From: Halostagnicola sp. A-GB9-2
GTDB lineage: Archaea > Halobacteriota > Halobacteria > Halobacteriales > Natrialbaceae
Assembly: GCF_030068615.1 (NCBI RefSeq)
Contig: NZ_JASJOC010000003.1
Coordinates: 457,090 to 521,089 of the forward strand
DNA length: 64,000 nt
Reading direction: 5' to 3'
The position numbers and the translations under genes are program-made. Of the stretch, positions 55,145 through 62,773 are shown piece by piece. How positions within the stretch are numbered: position 1 is the stretch's first letter; each line of letters begins with the position of its first letter. The notes beneath the pieces were generated by a model. The model was not told where the DNA came from. It ran no database searches and saw only the letters and a list, made by a program, of their open reading frames with translations.

Positions 55145-56977
55145 TTATCCTCGTCGCCACCAGAGGGTGATTCCGACGCCGGCGACGGTGAGCGCGCCCA
55201 GGATGCCGACGAGCGTGCCCGTGATGCCGCCGCCGTCGTCTTCGGCGTTCTCGACCTCGATCGGGTGCTGGTAGGTGTCCGAGATCGTCGTATCGCCACG
55301 CTCGGTGTCGTACTGGAAGTCCAGCTCGACCGGATGCGTTTCCGGGGTCGCCATGTCGCTGGCCGAGACGTCGAAGGTGATCTCCGCGGATTCGCCGGGG
55401 GCGAGTTCGGGGACGAACGCCTCGTCGTTGTCCGTGTCGAGCTCGCCGCTCGTGTACAACATCGCGTCGATGTTCGAGAGCGTTCCCGAGCGCTCGTTGG
55501 TAATCTCGAGGGCGAACTCCGTAGTCTCGCCCTGTCGGACCGTGATGTTCTCTCCCTCGAGGGAGAACTCGTCCTGGTAGTCCTCGACGACGACGCGTTC
55601 GGAGTGTGGCCCGTCCTCGAGCGGCGAGTTGTCGCCGCCGGTGTACTCGACGGTGAACCGGAGCTGGCGGTCGCCGCCGTCGGCCTGGCCGCTGACGTCG
55701 GTCGGGAAGCGGAAGTCGGCGGTTTCGCCGGGTTCGATTTCGGGGAGGGCATAGCGGGTGTCCTCGATGAACAGCGTTTCGCTCATCGGCTCGACGACCA
55801 AGACGGCGTCGTCGACGGATCGAGGCCCGTCGTTGTGGACCTGTCCGGTCACATCGCCGTCATAGCCGACCGCGAGGTCGTCCTCGAGGTTCTGGATGGA
55901 GAACTGCTGTTCGCCGGCGGGCGCGAGACTTGCGGTCTCTGGCTCTGCTTCCTGCTGGACCCCGTTCGAATCGCGGTAGGTAAACTCGAGATCGAGCGGT
56001 TTCTCGCCGCCGCTTGCGGCCTCGTCGATCCGGACGTTGACGATCGCCGTCGCCGATTCGCCGGGTTCGATGTCGCCAAGGACCTCTTCGGCCGCTTCGC
56101 CGTCGATAACGACCCCGCCACCGCCGGCAATGGTCGCTCGAGTCTCGTTCGCGGCTTCGGTGCCGGTGTTCTCGACTTCGATCACCGCGTTTCCGCTGGC
56201 ACCGGGCTCGACGTTGGTGCTGACGTCCGCGACGCTAAAGCGCGGTTCGTCGGGGACTTCGACGGTGATATCGACCGTTTCGCTGTCGCTCGTACGATCG
56301 ACGCTTCCGTCCGTGCCGATCGTTTCTGCGTACGTGTACTCGATCTCGAGTGTGATGTCGTACTCGCCGGCGTCGATGTTCTGGGGAACTGCCACGGGGA
56401 ACACCGCCTCGGAGACGCCGCCGTCTTGTACAGGTCCGATGGAGATCTCGTCTAGCTGTGAATCGAACGGGCCGTCGTCGTCCATCTCGACGGTGACGCT
56501 CTGGGCGTCGGTCACGCCCTCACCCGAACCAGTCGTGATGTCGCCGTCGTTCGTAATTTCGAACTCGAGTTCCTCCACCGTTCCCGGTGCGACCTCGTTA
56601 CTCGGGAGGTTTGCGGAGATGTCCGGCTCGCCTCTGTCGGGCGGGACGTAGCCGCCGCCACCCGTGCCCGTATCTGGAAGTCCGCTTTCCATCTCTTCAT
56701 CTGCGAGGATAAAATCTACAAATCCATCAGCCAGTGCCTCATCCAGTTCCTCAGTAGTATCTATCTCTAGGCTATCGATAAGTGTGCGAAGATCTGATGT
56801 ACTCACGTCATCTTCATCGATATCATGTTCTTCATCGAGATGATCTAATGCGTCCTCTAAATCGAGGTCACCGCCTCCATTCTCATCTGCAACCGTTCCG
56901 ATGGGCGCAACTCCCATACTAATCGTCACAAGGAGTGCGAAGAGGCCTGCAATCAGTGTTTGACGTTGTGCGTTCAT
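55145..56977 (-). CDS. COG1361/NEW3-type exported protein, partner of the RND transporter
   Basis: A 610-residue secreted protein. It has an N-terminal signal peptide (LIAGLFALLVTISMGVAPIGTVA), an acidic helical segment (about 38-100) and several Ig-like NEW3/CARDB repeats (NEVAPGTVEELEFEITNDGD, NVEPGASGNAVIEVENTG, DIEPGESATAIVNVRI, TVRQGETTEFALEITNE). It ends in one C-terminal membrane helix followed by WWRRG. It stops 4 bp before the RND start, a tight operon. By analogy with RND periplasmic adaptors it may present substrate on the outside, which is inference. The 5' segment is AT-richer than the rest. Confidence 0.85.
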   Translation of the reverse strand: MNAQRQTLIAGLFALLVTISMGVAPIGTVADENGGGDLDLEDALDHLDEEHDIDEDDVSTSDLRTLIDSLEIDTTEELDEALADGFVDFILADEEMESGLPDTGTGGGGYVPPDRGEPDISANLPSNEVAPGTVEELEFEITNDGDITTGSGEGVTDAQSVTVEMDDDGPFDSQLDEISIGPVQDGGVSEAVFPVAVPQNIDAGEYDITLEIEYTYAETIGTDGSVDRTSDSETVDITVEVPDEPRFSVADVSTNVEPGASGNAVIEVENTGTEAANETRATIAGGGGVVIDGEAAEEVLGDIEPGESATAIVNVRIDEAASGGEKPLDLEFTYRDSNGVQQEAEPETASLAPAGEQQFSIQNLEDDLAVGYDGDVTGQVHNDGPRSVDDAVLVVEPMSETLFIEDTRYALPEIEPGETADFRFPTDVSGQADGGDRQLRFTVEYTGGDNSPLEDGPHSERVVVEDYQDEFSLEGENITVRQGETTEFALEITNERSGTLSNIDAMLYTSGELDTDNDEAFVPELAPGESAEITFDVSASDMATPETHPVELDFQYDTERGDTTISDTYQHPIEVENAEDDGGGITGTLVGILGALTVAGVGITLWWRRG

Positions 56978-57014
56978 CCTCTCACACCCTGTTCCCCTCG
57001 AGATCGTCATTCGG

Positions 57015-57033
57015 TGAAACGTTCACCGTTTCA
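57015..57033. promoter_or_regulatory. Operator-like inverted repeat near the exported-protein start
   Basis: TGAAACG-TTCAC-CGTTTCA has perfect 7-bp arms and lies about 40 bases upstream of the COG1361 gene start. It shares the ACGTTCA core with the larger palindrome at 57113-57130, as expected for two sites of one regulator. The 331-bp gap also holds an AT-rich stretch at about 57043-57063 that could be a TATA element. Confidence 0.55.
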
Positions 57034-57112
57034 CGAGCGTGCAAATTGAAATTATTAGCTCGTTGAATGTCTGTCATTGTTTCAGGTCGGCAGAGGACAC
57101 CCATAGGCTTTG

Positions 57113-57130
57113 TGATTGAACGTTCAATCA
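57113..57130. promoter_or_regulatory. 18-bp perfect palindrome, probable TetR operator
   Basis: TGATTGAACGTTCAATCA is an exact 18-bp palindrome between the divergent efflux operon and TetR gene. Size and symmetry are those of TetR-family operators. The distance to the TetR start is about 180 bp and to the efflux start about 135 bp, so it could control both. Confidence 0.65.
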
Positions 57131-57308
57131 ACTCCTTTTTTGGTCCCCCATCTCGTCCACGATGTTATGCATCACAGGGAACCACCGGCGACTGTCAGTT
57201 TTCGAGACAGCCACGGCTGGCAGGGGCGAACAATTGCTCGAGTTCCGACGCCGAACTCGCCGCGAGTCACCGAGTGTTTCAGACTCGAGCATCGAGGGGT
57301 GAGTATCT

Positions 57309-57917
57309 ATGTCTCGTGATTTTCTGGAAGATCCCTCGGGAACTCGCGAAGAGATCCTCGCCGCGACGTTCGATACGCTGATGGAACACGGCTACGCGGA
57401 TCTGACGATCGACAAGATCGGCGACGAGTTCGACAAGAGTCAGTCGCTGATCTACCACCACTACGACGGCAAGGACGACGTCGTTCTCGAGACCTTAGAG
57501 CGACTGCTCGAGGAGCACCGAACCGAAACCTTCGACGGGGATATCGAGGAGCCACGCGAGTGGCTCGAGGAGGTGGTCGCGAGGCCGCTCGATGAGACTA
57601 TCGACGAACAAAAGCGCAAATCGCTGGCGACACTGTTCGAGCTCCGGGCTCGAGCCATCCACGACGACGACTACCGAGAGCATTTCACCCGGAGCGACGA
57701 GGTCTTCGAGGAGTTTCTGGCTGACGTCATCGAAGAGGGCAAAGAACAGGGCGTCTTTCGCGCGTGCAATCCTGTCGGCGTCGCGGGGATGGTCATCACC
57801 GTGATCAACGGCGCGCTCGTGCGACGATCGACGAGCGAGAGCGACGACTGGATCGGCGACGTTCGAGACGAAGTGCAGTCGTACCTCGAGAAGTGCGTCT
57901 ACGCGAACGATTCGTAA
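57309..57917 (+). CDS. TetR/AcrR family transcriptional regulator
   Basis: A 202-residue repressor. The N-terminal TetR helix-turn-helix is textbook: TREEILAATFDTLMEHGYADLTIDKIGDEFDKSQSLIYHHYDGKDDVVLET (split: helices 1-3 then recognition segment SQSLIYHHY). The C-terminal about 140 residues are all-helical and form the ligand and dimer domain. It is divergent from the RND/NEW3 efflux genes, and two operator-like palindromes lie between. The likely role is ligand-relieved repression of efflux and of itself. Ligand unknown. Confidence 0.93.
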   Translation: MSRDFLEDPSGTREEILAATFDTLMEHGYADLTIDKIGDEFDKSQSLIYHHYDGKDDVVLETLERLLEEHRTETFDGDIEEPREWLEEVVARPLDETIDEQKRKSLATLFELRARAIHDDDYREHFTRSDEVFEEFLADVIEEGKEQGVFRACNPVGVAGMVITVINGALVRRSTSESDDWIGDVRDEVQSYLEKCVYANDS

Positions 57918-57952
57918 CTGCGTCAAAAGGAACGAAGCGATTTTGTTCTCGT

Positions 57953-58090
57953 TTACTCGAGCAGATCCTCTCGAACCCCACACCCGCAGGGATACGCGTT
58001 GTGATGGGTCGGGACGATCTGGACGACTGCGGTAACTGGAACCCCGCAGTGGGGACACGGACGCGGTTCCGGAGCGTCGTCGTCGGTCAT
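57953..58090 (-). CDS. Very small zinc-ribbon protein (45 aa)
   Basis: The frame from ATG 58090 to TAA 57953 encodes 45 residues beginning MTDDDAPEPRPCPHCGVPV and containing YPCGCGV. The CPHCG...CGCG arrangement with HH between gives a potential zinc site. Its ATG overlaps the TGA of the upstream gene (ATGA), a sign of translational coupling. Haloarchaea have many such small zinc-finger proteins of regulatory or unknown role. It is too short for most gene callers. Confidence 0.65.
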   Translation of the reverse strand: MTDDDAPEPRPCPHCGVPVTAVVQIVPTHHNAYPCGCGVREDLLE

Positions 58091-58302
58091 CCCTCGAGCA
58101 CCCGAATCTCCTCGCTTGTGACGACCAGTGGGATTCCCTGGACCTCGAGTCGGACTTCGATCGATTGGTCTGTTGAGTCGAGCAGCCGCTCGAGGGCTTC
58201 GGGATCGAACTCGCTCGCGAGCTGGTAGGCGTCTCTCGGGAGGCCGTGGTCCTCGAGCGTGTGAACCATCTCGACGGCGAGACTCGGCTGGAGTTCGGTC
58301 AT
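58087..58302 (-). CDS. Small acidic protein, possibly HalOD1-like
   Basis: A 71-residue acidic protein: MTELQPSLAVEMVHTLEDHG, a DPEALERLLDSTDQSI helix, then strands IEVRLEVQGIPLVVTSEEIRV. The D-P-x-A-L element followed by two strands recalls HalOD1, but the first part of that domain is not evident, so the match is loose. Its stop overlaps the start of the zinc-ribbon gene, so the two are probably made together. It converges with the TetR gene. Confidence 0.55.
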   Translation of the reverse strand: MTELQPSLAVEMVHTLEDHGLPRDAYQLASEFDPEALERLLDSTDQSIEVRLEVQGIPLVVTSEEIRVLEG

Positions 58303-58367
58303 CCGTCGATCACACTCCCTCGAGGATTGGTCCCCGCTCGAGAATCAGCCGTCTTCGCTCGTGAGTC

Positions 58368-58452
58368 GAGTTCTGTAGCTCGAGGGGCGAGTTCTTTCGG
58401 TTGGGGTTCGAGCACCGTTGCTCGAGGGGCGGGTTCTGTAGCTCGAGGGGTT
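58368..58452. repeat. Short direct repeats in intergenic DNA
   Basis: TTCTGTAGCTCGAGGGG occurs at 58371-58387 and again at 58434-58450. A related GCTCGAGGGGCGRGTTC unit lies between them. The spacing is 63 bases. It is non-coding on present evidence and may be a decayed tandem repeat or binding-site cluster. The gap 58303-59068 holds no other repeat of note. Confidence 0.45.
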
Positions 58453-58511
58453 GGGTGTGTTGACTCGAGGACCGCCTGTGGTCGACTTCGATTCGTCTGT
58501 CGGACGGGATG

Positions 58512-58517
58512 TTTAAG
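58512..58517 (+). promoter_or_regulatory. TATA-like box ahead of the structured element
   Basis: TTTAAG preceded by a G-rich block lies 26-28 bases before ATG 58540, the distance expected from an archaeal TATA box to a transcription start. It would drive either the possible 56-codon frame from 58540 or a structured RNA that includes 58564-58642. Confidence 0.4.
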
Positions 58518-58537
58518 CCCGCGGAGAAGCAATCGTA

Positions 58538-58650
58538 TCATGGCAACCGATCCATACGTGATTGGAAGCCACGTCTCGGGTGGCTCTAGCACCCGGGGCA
58601 TTTCAAATACGAACGCCCCCATGCGCGGAGTGTGTGGCTTCCATTTGGTG
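58538..58650 (+). ncRNA. Candidate structured RNA (or tiny ORF)
   Basis: GGAAGCCAC (58564-58572) pairs perfectly with GTGGCTTCC (58634-58642). Inside are two hairpins: CGGGTG-GCTCTAG-CACCCG (58577-58595, 7-nt loop) and GGGGC...GCCCC (58595-58619). Together they make a three-way-junction-like fold of 79 nt behind a TATA-like box. A 56-codon frame also starts at ATG 58540 (MATDPYVIGSHVSGG). It is Cys- and basic-residue-containing and not acidic, so an RNA is favoured. It is not a tRNA: the TTCRANY loop stem and D-arm are absent. No known family recognised. Confidence 0.4.
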
Positions 58651-58926
58651 TTACGCCCCGTAGTGTCATATAACTACTGTTTCCGGTCGGGAATAATGTG
58701 TGCAGTCTGATTCTGGGTGTTTATGGCTGGGGAGGGAATGTGGTCTCGAGAGATTTGTGTTCTCGAGGAGCTATTGTTTCGCGTGCGTGTACTATTTCGG
58801 CGAGTAATATACTCATAAAAGGGTATTACTCGAGTTCTAACGATTTGAGCAGTGTCCATTGGAAACCGCCTCTAACTGCATATATTGGCCGTAGCGATCG
58901 TTCCAAATGCGGGAAATTCCAGAAAG

Positions 58927-58934
58927 CTTATTAC
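58927..58934 (+). promoter_or_regulatory. TATA box of the first S-layer-type gene
   Basis: CTTATTAC at 58927-58934 recurs upstream of the second paralog at 62625-62632. In both cases it is followed exactly 31 bases later by CCCCTAYCCGGT and a downstream TTCGACG. This conserved spacing marks a duplicated promoter and 5' leader of about 110 nt. Confidence 0.65.
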
Positions 58935-59068
58935 TGAAAGCCTACTCCTCTCATCTACCCCTACCCGGTGCAAGCAGATTCGACGGGGAGTAATCCTCTG
59001 TTGCTAGCTGATTGCACTCCAGTTGCATCGCTCGCAAACTACACGAAACCGAAACTACCAATCATAAC

Positions 59069-61591
59069 ATGACAAACGACGCAACCTACCGCGAGAAGGG
59101 ACGTGCACTGTTCCTTGCCGCGATGATGGTCCTGTCCGTTGTTGCTATGTCCGCAGCGTTTGCGGGCGCGGCAGCGGCACACAATCATAATTACGACGAC
59201 GCAGGTCCAACATACGACGCGACTGCTGGTGACAGTATTGATGAGATCTGGATCGGCCAGGAAGTTACACTAATTGATGATACCGATGCTGATGGTATTG
59301 AAGTCTACGAAGGGCTCAACCCTGACACGAGTGATGACTCTCCTGTCTCAACCTTACAGGTTGATAGCGATGGAGAAGCAACACTAGATTCAGCGCAACT
59401 TGAAGAAGGGCAACCATACACTATCGACAGTGTCGGTGGGGATTGGGACGAAGAAACCTTCTGGGTTATTTCAGAGGACCTTGATGTCGACTTCGACAGT
59501 AGCACTGTCTCTGAAGACGGTGATGTAACGGTCGAATTTGAGTCGGACCGTGAGCATCAGTGGGTGAACGTATCCGCCAGTGATCTCGATGGTGAGGAGG
59601 TCGCTGACCTCTTCGATGTTGGCGAGGATCACATCGAGTCCATCGAAACTGATGAGGACCGAGATGTCGTCTCACTCGAGATTATCAATGTTGATGACGA
59701 TGTCGAGTTCGAAGCCAATTTCGCAAACACTGACATCGAAATCGGTGAATACGAATTTGCTTTCAATGTCACCGATTCCTTTGCGGAGGATACAGCTACG
59801 ATCGAAGTGACTGATGATGCTGAAGATCGAGAATTCATCAACGTAGACAGCGTCGAAGAAGGTGAAATTGGTAACATCACCATTGACGTTGGAAACTCTG
59901 ATAGCGCAGCCTTCTCATTTGGTGACGGTGACGAAGGCCACGTTGCGAACCTGACCCTCGAGAACTTCGATACCGACAACAATGAAGTTGTTCTCGAGTA
60001 CAACACCTATCTTGCTGGAAATTACGATGATAGCTGGACTGACGCAGAAGACGCAGCCGAGGAAGCAGGATGGACTGCACACAATGCCACTATCACTGAT
60101 ATCCACGTAGATACGGGTCTCAGCGAAGATGAACTTCTCCCTTCGGAAACTTGGGACTTGGAAATTGGATCTGTCGGCGATGATGCTGACAGTACAGACT
60201 TCATTGAAGACAGTGACGACCGTGATCTCTTCACGATCAGTGACCGTTCCGCACCTGGCGATGCAGTGACCCAAACTGCACCACACGCAGATGGTGTTGA
60301 CGACCTCGATGAATACGAGGATAGCACCATCACGGAAACTGGTACGATCGCTGTTGAGGATGGTGGAGATGGTGACTCACTGTTCCTGACCATTGATGAG
60401 TTCGGCGCAAACGGATCGATTGCCGCGCTCGCCGATGCACTTGATGAAGACCCCGACTTCGATCCGATCGATGGCGTCGACTTCGGTGAACAACTCTATG
60501 AAGAGACCGGAATCGCGATTAACATCAGTGAACAAGACGCCGGTGCAGTCGGGAGCGTCGATTACTGGAACTCCAGTTACGCCGACACTGATGGAAACGG
60601 AGAACCCCTTCCAATCAGCGCGTACACGTTGGATCTCGATGACTACGACAACCACGATGACTACGCTGGTTCACTGATCTTCGAAATCGACTACCAGAAC
60701 GCTGATGGCTTCGATGTCGACGACGAAACGTACAACATCGAATTCACCATCGACGAAACCTACAGTAATCTGATTGACGAAGATTACACCGATGCTGGCG
60801 AGATTAGCTTCGAAGAACCCGAAATCGAATGGAAAGAGATAGACGAACTTGAGGCAAGTTCCGAAGCCAACGTCTCCGGAACGACAAACGTTGCACCAGG
60901 CTCGGAAATCCGCGCGGTTGCTGACTCACCAAGCGACGAAGGCGCGTTCGTCGAAACCGACGACGCGGTAGTTGTTGCTGGTGACGGTATCAACACGTTC
61001 ACCGCGACTTTCGATCTAAGTGACGAGCAAGTTGGTGTCCTCTTCGAAATCACCGGTGAAGAGCCACTCGCTGATGAGGACGACACTCTCGAGGATGTCC
61101 GACTCGTTGAGGCAGAAGACGATGACGACGATGATGAGGACGAACCCGAAGAAGGACTCGGCCTCAGCGTTGACTACGACGACATCGAAGAAGGCGACAC
61201 CGCCGAGATTGATACGACCGTCGACAACCACGGCGAGAACGAGACGACCGTCGACGTGGTCCTCGAGATTGATGGCGAGACTCACGAAGAGTCCCTCGAG
61301 ATCGACGGCGGCGACTCCGCGTCCCACACCTTCGCAGTCGAGAACCTCAGCGTCGGCGACTACGACTTCACCGTCACTGTCGAAGACGACGAGTTCGACG
61401 AAGAGTACGACGGAACGATCTCCGTCAGTGAAGAAGGCGCGCCTGACGATGACGATGATGACGATGACACTGACGCAGACGATGACGACGATGATGATGA
61501 CGACGATGACGGAACGCCCGGCTTCGGCGTCGCTGTTGCTCTCGTTGCCCTGCTCGCAGCCGCAATGCTCGCACTGCGTCGTCAGGACTAA
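59069..61591 (+). CDS. S-layer-type PGF-CTERM surface glycoprotein, first paralog
   Basis: An 840-residue exported surface protein. ATG 59069 is followed by a charged start (TNDATYREKGRALF) and a long signal peptide (LAAMMVLSVVAMSAAFAGAAAA). The mature part starts with the conserved HNHNYDD..GPTYD segment, and beta-rich BGTF-type repeats with several N-glycosylation sequons (NVS, NIT, NLT, NAT, NIS, NSS) follow. Near the end are a CARDB-like domain (about 700-790), a poly-Asp spacer and the sorting tail GTPGFGVAVALVALLAAAML plus basic residues. This PGF-CTERM signal is cut and lipid-modified by archaeosortase. Codon use is less GC-biased than in neighbouring genes. It is probably a major wall protein. 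Confidence 0.9.
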   Translation: MTNDATYREKGRALFLAAMMVLSVVAMSAAFAGAAAAHNHNYDDAGPTYDATAGDSIDEIWIGQEVTLIDDTDADGIEVYEGLNPDTSDDSPVSTLQVDSDGEATLDSAQLEEGQPYTIDSVGGDWDEETFWVISEDLDVDFDSSTVSEDGDVTVEFESDREHQWVNVSASDLDGEEVADLFDVGEDHIESIETDEDRDVVSLEIINVDDDVEFEANFANTDIEIGEYEFAFNVTDSFAEDTATIEVTDDAEDREFINVDSVEEGEIGNITIDVGNSDSAAFSFGDGDEGHVANLTLENFDTDNNEVVLEYNTYLAGNYDDSWTDAEDAAEEAGWTAHNATITDIHVDTGLSEDELLPSETWDLEIGSVGDDADSTDFIEDSDDRDLFTISDRSAPGDAVTQTAPHADGVDDLDEYEDSTITETGTIAVEDGGDGDSLFLTIDEFGANGSIAALADALDEDPDFDPIDGVDFGEQLYEETGIAINISEQDAGAVGSVDYWNSSYADTDGNGEPLPISAYTLDLDDYDNHDDYAGSLIFEIDYQNADGFDVDDETYNIEFTIDETYSNLIDEDYTDAGEISFEEPEIEWKEIDELEASSEANVSGTTNVAPGSEIRAVADSPSDEGAFVETDDAVVVAGDGINTFTATFDLSDEQVGVLFEITGEEPLADEDDTLEDVRLVEAEDDDDDDEDEPEEGLGLSVDYDDIEEGDTAEIDTTVDNHGENETTVDVVLEIDGETHEESLEIDGGDSASHTFAVENLSVGDYDFTVTVEDDEFDEEYDGTISVSEEGAPDDDDDDDDTDADDDDDDDDDDDGTPGFGVAVALVALLAAAMLALRRQD

Positions 61592-61768
61592 CTCGAGCAG
61601 CTAACCACCGGATTCGATCCGGCTTTCGCGACACAAACCCCATTTTTGACAGCCGAAACAGTACTCCCTCGAGCGATTGCGATCAAGTAAACAATTCTAA
61701 ACAGGCGATAGCTGAGACAATCACCGAGATACGAACGTTCAATATCTCGTCATTGCAACCCCCAAATA

Positions 61769-62398
61769 GTGACTCGAGCATACGAACAACTCTCTGAGGG
61801 CCCCCAAACTGGTCTCAACATTAACGATCTCTCGTACGCGGAGCGGGGACTAGTTCGAAAGATCAAGGTCCAACAGTCTTCTACCGTGACGAACGATCAT
61901 AGCGAGGGAAGATTTGCGACGGTTTTCTACCTTGAGGGAGACGAACGCGAAGCTGCCGAAACATTTGTGGCTGAGCATAGTGACCGACTCGAGGAAATCA
62001 ATTTCTCGAAGCGAAACGTGATCCAGACGAGCGTTTCTCAACATATCTACGACTGGATTCTGCACGCGACGGGCGAACGCGAACTCACGAAACACGAAAC
62101 CGTTGTACTCGAGAAACGGTCCGATGGAACGCGGTGGATTATCGACCGCGAACAGTACGAAACGAGTCCGAACCGTCGGTATTCGATATCGGAACAGTAC
62201 GCTGTTCGGATGGATGGACTTTCGGTGAGCACAGTTTTTCACGCGCACGAAGATGCCATAGCTGAGTCGGATCTCGAGAATTGTGACGCGATAGCCGGTG
62301 AGATACGGTACTTGCTCGAGTATTTTCGAGTAGAAGAGTCACTTGAGTGTCGACCGGTGAGTCTCGAGGGTGAAATGGCAGTGCAAAAGCCCGAATGA
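61769..62398 (+). CDS. Hypothetical soluble protein between the S-layer paralogs
   Basis: A 209-residue protein from GTG 61769; the next in-frame Met is far downstream, so the GTG start is accepted. There is no signal peptide or membrane helix. The composition is mixed charged, with more Arg/Lys/His than its acidic neighbours (LSYAERGLVRKIKVQQSSTV, FYLEGDEREAAETFVAEHSDRLEE, EYFRVEESLECRP). No motif recognised. It is placed in the same orientation between two surface-protein genes, so a role in their regulation is possible but unsupported. Confidence 0.6.
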   Translation: MTRAYEQLSEGPQTGLNINDLSYAERGLVRKIKVQQSSTVTNDHSEGRFATVFYLEGDEREAAETFVAEHSDRLEEINFSKRNVIQTSVSQHIYDWILHATGERELTKHETVVLEKRSDGTRWIIDREQYETSPNRRYSISEQYAVRMDGLSVSTVFHAHEDAIAESDLENCDAIAGEIRYLLEYFRVEESLECRPVSLEGEMAVQKPE

Positions 62399-62624
62399 GG
62401 TGTGTTGTACTGGGACACTGTGTGCTTCTGGCTGATTTACTCTGTTCCTTGGCCAGTTTCGAGTTTCTCATTGGTTAGCTATTATGGTGTTCTCGACAGG
62501 TAGAACGTCTCTATTCTCGAGGTTATATTTTCGGTACCGATCTAAATAGCTCGCAACTCCACACGAAGAACGGTTTAATCGACTCTTACAACTTTCCCAA
62601 ATATGGACCTATCGTACAAGAAGA
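62399..62624. other. Intergenic region before the second S-layer promoter
   Basis: No gene or strong repeat. Composition is AT-rich, as in the region before the first paralog. With the promoter and leader that follow, it makes a 375-bp gap. Confidence 0.35.
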
Positions 62625-62632
62625 CTTATTAC
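62625..62632 (+). promoter_or_regulatory. TATA box of the second S-layer-type gene
   Basis: CTTATTAC followed after 31 bases by CCCCTATCCGGT and then TTCGACG, the same arrangement as upstream of the first paralog. The leader to ATG 62774 is about 115 nt, close to that of the first gene. Confidence 0.65.
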
Positions 62633-62773
62633 AAACCATCGAAACCACCCAAACACCCCTATCCGGTAGGCTGAGTAGTTCGACGACGGCTCCGTTGGTA
62701 GGAAGCCGGTAACGGTCGCCTAACCGCGAATCGAATGCGAAACAATGCAGTACGAAACAATAACACAACATAA

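Noticed and set aside
52477..55752. Extension of the RND protein upstream of 55140
   Set aside because: The extra 200 residues are Ser/Arg/Thr-rich and antisense-like relative to the exported-protein gene. The Met at 55140 begins normal sequence.
58303..58515. CRISPR array
   Set aside because: The repeats are few, imperfect and 17 bp, with spacing of 63 bases and no regular spacers. No cas genes nearby.
58299..58622. A 107-codon - strand frame with repeated APRATE units
   Set aside because: The repeats come from the non-coding direct repeats. The composition is Arg/Pro-rich and the frame overlaps the structured element.
58564..58642. tRNA gene
   Set aside because: The closing stem and hairpins suggested one, but there is no D-arm, no TTCRANY T-loop with a paired stem, and no plausible anticodon arm position.
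61440..61515. GAT/GAC microsatellite as a mobile or regulatory repeat
   Set aside because: It encodes the poly-Asp spacer in front of the PGF-CTERM tail, which is common in haloarchaeal surface proteins.
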